Origin: Streptomyces sp. NRRL WC-3626
GTDB taxonomy: Bacteria; Actinomycetota; Actinomycetes; Streptomycetales; Streptomycetaceae
NCBI RefSeq assembly: GCF_000718785.1
Contig: NZ_JOCA01000010.1
Coordinates: 124,001-188,000 of the forward strand
Length of the DNA stretch: 64,000 nucleotides
Direction of reading: 5' to 3'
A program made the position numbers and the translations under genes. Numbering within the stretch: position 1 is the first letter of the stretch; every line of letters begins with the position of its first letter. Under the pieces are notes generated by a model, which was given only the letters and a program-made list of their open reading frames with translations, was not told the origin of the DNA and did not search any database. Of the stretch, positions 62,644 through 64,000 are shown piece after piece.

Positions 62644-63975
62644 TCAGCACAGCGGCACCATCTCCCCGGCCCCCTCCGGCCATGCCGCCAATGGGGTGAA
62701 TCCCTGGTGGCCGCACTCGCCGAACACCCTGACCGGGCCGCCCCCCGACAGGGCGACCAGACGCCACAGACCGGGTCGGGACCGAGCGGCCGGGGTGAGC
62801 GGCAGCGCGGTGTCCGCGTCGGCGTCGGCCAGCTGCCAGCCCTCACCGTCCGGCGCCGGTATCACCCGGTCCAGGGTGACCGGGACCGAGTCCAGCCAGG
62901 GGTCGTCACGCAGCGCCTCGCCGTAGCGGGCGGCCGCCCCGGCCGTCGTCGTCCCCGACGGCCGTACGTCCGTCGGGGCGGGCGGTGCGAACCGCTCGCC
63001 CAGGGCGGCCCGCGACTGCCCCGTGCCCGGGTACGCGGACAGCTCCGCGTCGAGGGCCGGCCCGACCGGCAGCGCGAGTCCGGGCGCGCGGCCCGCCGCA
63101 CCGTAGGAGAGGAGCAGCGCCGTGCGGCCCGTACCGGTGCCGTACAGCCATATGCGGCGGGTCGTCAGACGGCTGTCCGCCGTGTCGTACTGGGCGAGGA
63201 CCAGCCAGCGGTCCCGTATCGCCGGGCCGTCCGCCCGCGCGGTGAGGCCGATACGGGAGCGGACCGTCGCGGCCAGCCCCTCCGGCAGCCGCTCCCGGTG
63301 CCGCCAGCCCCGGCCGAGGAGGTGGAGCAGCGCGCACTCCTCCAGCAGCCGCACCGGCCGGTCCGCCCCCGTGCCCGGAAGGGACGCCAACTCCCGGACC
63401 CGGGCGGCCAGTCCCGGCGCCTGGGCGTCGACCATGCGGGCCGCGGTCTCCTCCCACAGCCCGTCCCCGGACCGCTCGGCCGACGCCAGGCCGCCGCGGA
63501 GCAGATCGGCGAGCCGCTGCTCCAGCTCCACCGTGCCCGCCGTCACCCGCTCGGCCCGCCGCCTCGCCCTGCGCCGCGCCGCCTCCGGATCGGCGGCACC
63601 CGGGGAATCCGGGGCGTCCCCCGGCCCCTTTGCGCGCACATCCTTGATCCACCGCTCGGCCCACTCCGGCGCCTCCCCCCGCGCCACCGCCCCGCCCCCG
63701 CCCGACCAGAGCAGCAGCAGACCGAGCGCGTGCTCGCACGGAGACCCGCGACCGGGGCAACTGCAGCCGTACGCCGGCCCGGAGACGTCGACGACCGTCC
63801 GGTACGGAGCGCCCCCGCCGGCCTCGCACAGCCCCCACACCACCCCCTCGCCCGAACTGCCCGCCCCCGACCACCGTCCGGCCGCGCCGAGTCCACCGCC
63901 CGCGGCGCGTGACGCGGCGTCAGGCGCCAGTGCCAGCACCTGGTCCGCGGTCCAGCGCATCCCCTGCTCAGTCAT
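62644..63975 (-). CDS. SWIM zinc-finger protein
   Basis: ATG 63975 (MTEQGMRWTADQVLALAPD) gives 443 residues; ATG 63960 and upstream codons are alternatives. The SWIM finger CxCx6CxH is seen as YGCSCPGRGSPCEHALGLLLLW (about 70-90). The rest is helical and Arg-rich. A TAGTTT box lies 8 bases before the ATG, so the transcript may be leaderless. It forms an operon with the DUF5691 gene 121 bases downstream and probably belongs to a MoxR/VWA-associated gene set. Confidence 0.88.
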   Translation of the reverse strand: MTEQGMRWTADQVLALAPDAASRAAGGGLGAAGRWSGAGSSGEGVVWGLCEAGGGAPYRTVVDVSGPAYGCSCPGRGSPCEHALGLLLLWSGGGGAVARGEAPEWAERWIKDVRAKGPGDAPDSPGAADPEAARRRARRRAERVTAGTVELEQRLADLLRGGLASAERSGDGLWEETAARMVDAQAPGLAARVRELASLPGTGADRPVRLLEECALLHLLGRGWRHRERLPEGLAATVRSRIGLTARADGPAIRDRWLVLAQYDTADSRLTTRRIWLYGTGTGRTALLLSYGAAGRAPGLALPVGPALDAELSAYPGTGQSRAALGERFAPPAPTDVRPSGTTTAGAAARYGEALRDDPWLDSVPVTLDRVIPAPDGEGWQLADADADTALPLTPAARSRPGLWRLVALSGGGPVRVFGECGHQGFTPLAAWPEGAGEMVPLC

Positions 63976-64000
63976 GCCATCGAAACTAGATCCCGGCACT

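Overview
The window is high-GC DNA with strongly G/C-biased third codon positions, GTG and TTG starts and purine-rich ribosome binding sites. It encodes WhiD and BldM, so it comes from a Streptomyces chromosome, and a core region rather than a mobile one: no transposase, integrase, phage gene, tRNA, rRNA or CRISPR array was seen. From memory of S. coelicolor the gene order matches roughly SCO4767 (whiD) to SCO4800 (icmB), with more variable genes at the left end. Parts of the order (whiB-like gene, ECF sigma factor, two IMP dehydrogenase paralogues, a ChoD-like oxidoreductase, guaA) also recall the Mycobacterium guaB2/guaB3/choD/sigD/whiB3 region.

Left end (1-13.7 kb): a partial gene, a small lipoprotein, an HTH-domain protein, two overlapping small membrane-protein genes divergent from an XRE/DUF397 pair, and small exported or membrane peptides. 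Then come a glyoxalase-fold protein, an MmpL exporter translationally coupled to a NarL-type two-component system, an ester-cyclase-like protein, a short-chain dehydrogenase, and a MOSC protein divergent from a LysR regulator.

Development and GMP synthesis (13.8-22.8 kb): whiD and bldM diverge, and a sequence matching a sigma-BldN promoter lies in front of bldM. An ECF sigma factor resembling ShbA, guaB and a guaB-like gene follow. Next are a nucleotide-sugar dehydrogenase homologue that has lost the expected catalytic residues, and glpD.

Kinase array (24.1-33.4 kb): five consecutive membrane Ser/Thr-kinase-like genes in one direction. The second is a degenerate pseudokinase with a roughly 200-residue insert where the activation segment should be. 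A serine hydrolase gene lies divergently next to them, and a semialdehyde dehydrogenase, a ChoD-like GMC oxidoreductase and a membrane protein follow.

Aromatic and purine metabolism (38.7-41 kb): a chorismate mutase gene is preceded by a promoter, a leaderless 23-codon leader peptide with Phe-Leu-Phe-Thr-Tyr and rare TTT/TAT codons, and a strong hairpin. This looks like a transcription attenuator and is the most novel candidate here. guaA is divergent.

Envelope region (42-59 kb): several membrane proteins, a TetR/methyltransferase divergon with a palindromic operator, a PspC/LiaF-like protein divergent from a PspC-histidine kinase/LuxR-regulator operon, two NlpC/P60 endopeptidases (one behind a ydaO-type c-di-AMP riboswitch), a TDT-family transporter, pcrA and an M23 peptidase with a Tyr-rich tail.

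Right end (59-64 kb): a lipase-like hydrolase, a coenzyme-B12-binding mutase small subunit, and a DUF5691/SWIM-finger gene pair. A palindromic repeat recurs in four intergenic gaps (15.3, 38.6, 44.0 and 60.7 kb), twice beside 55-56 bp tandem repeats. Synteny statements and protein-family names are from memory; no searches were run.
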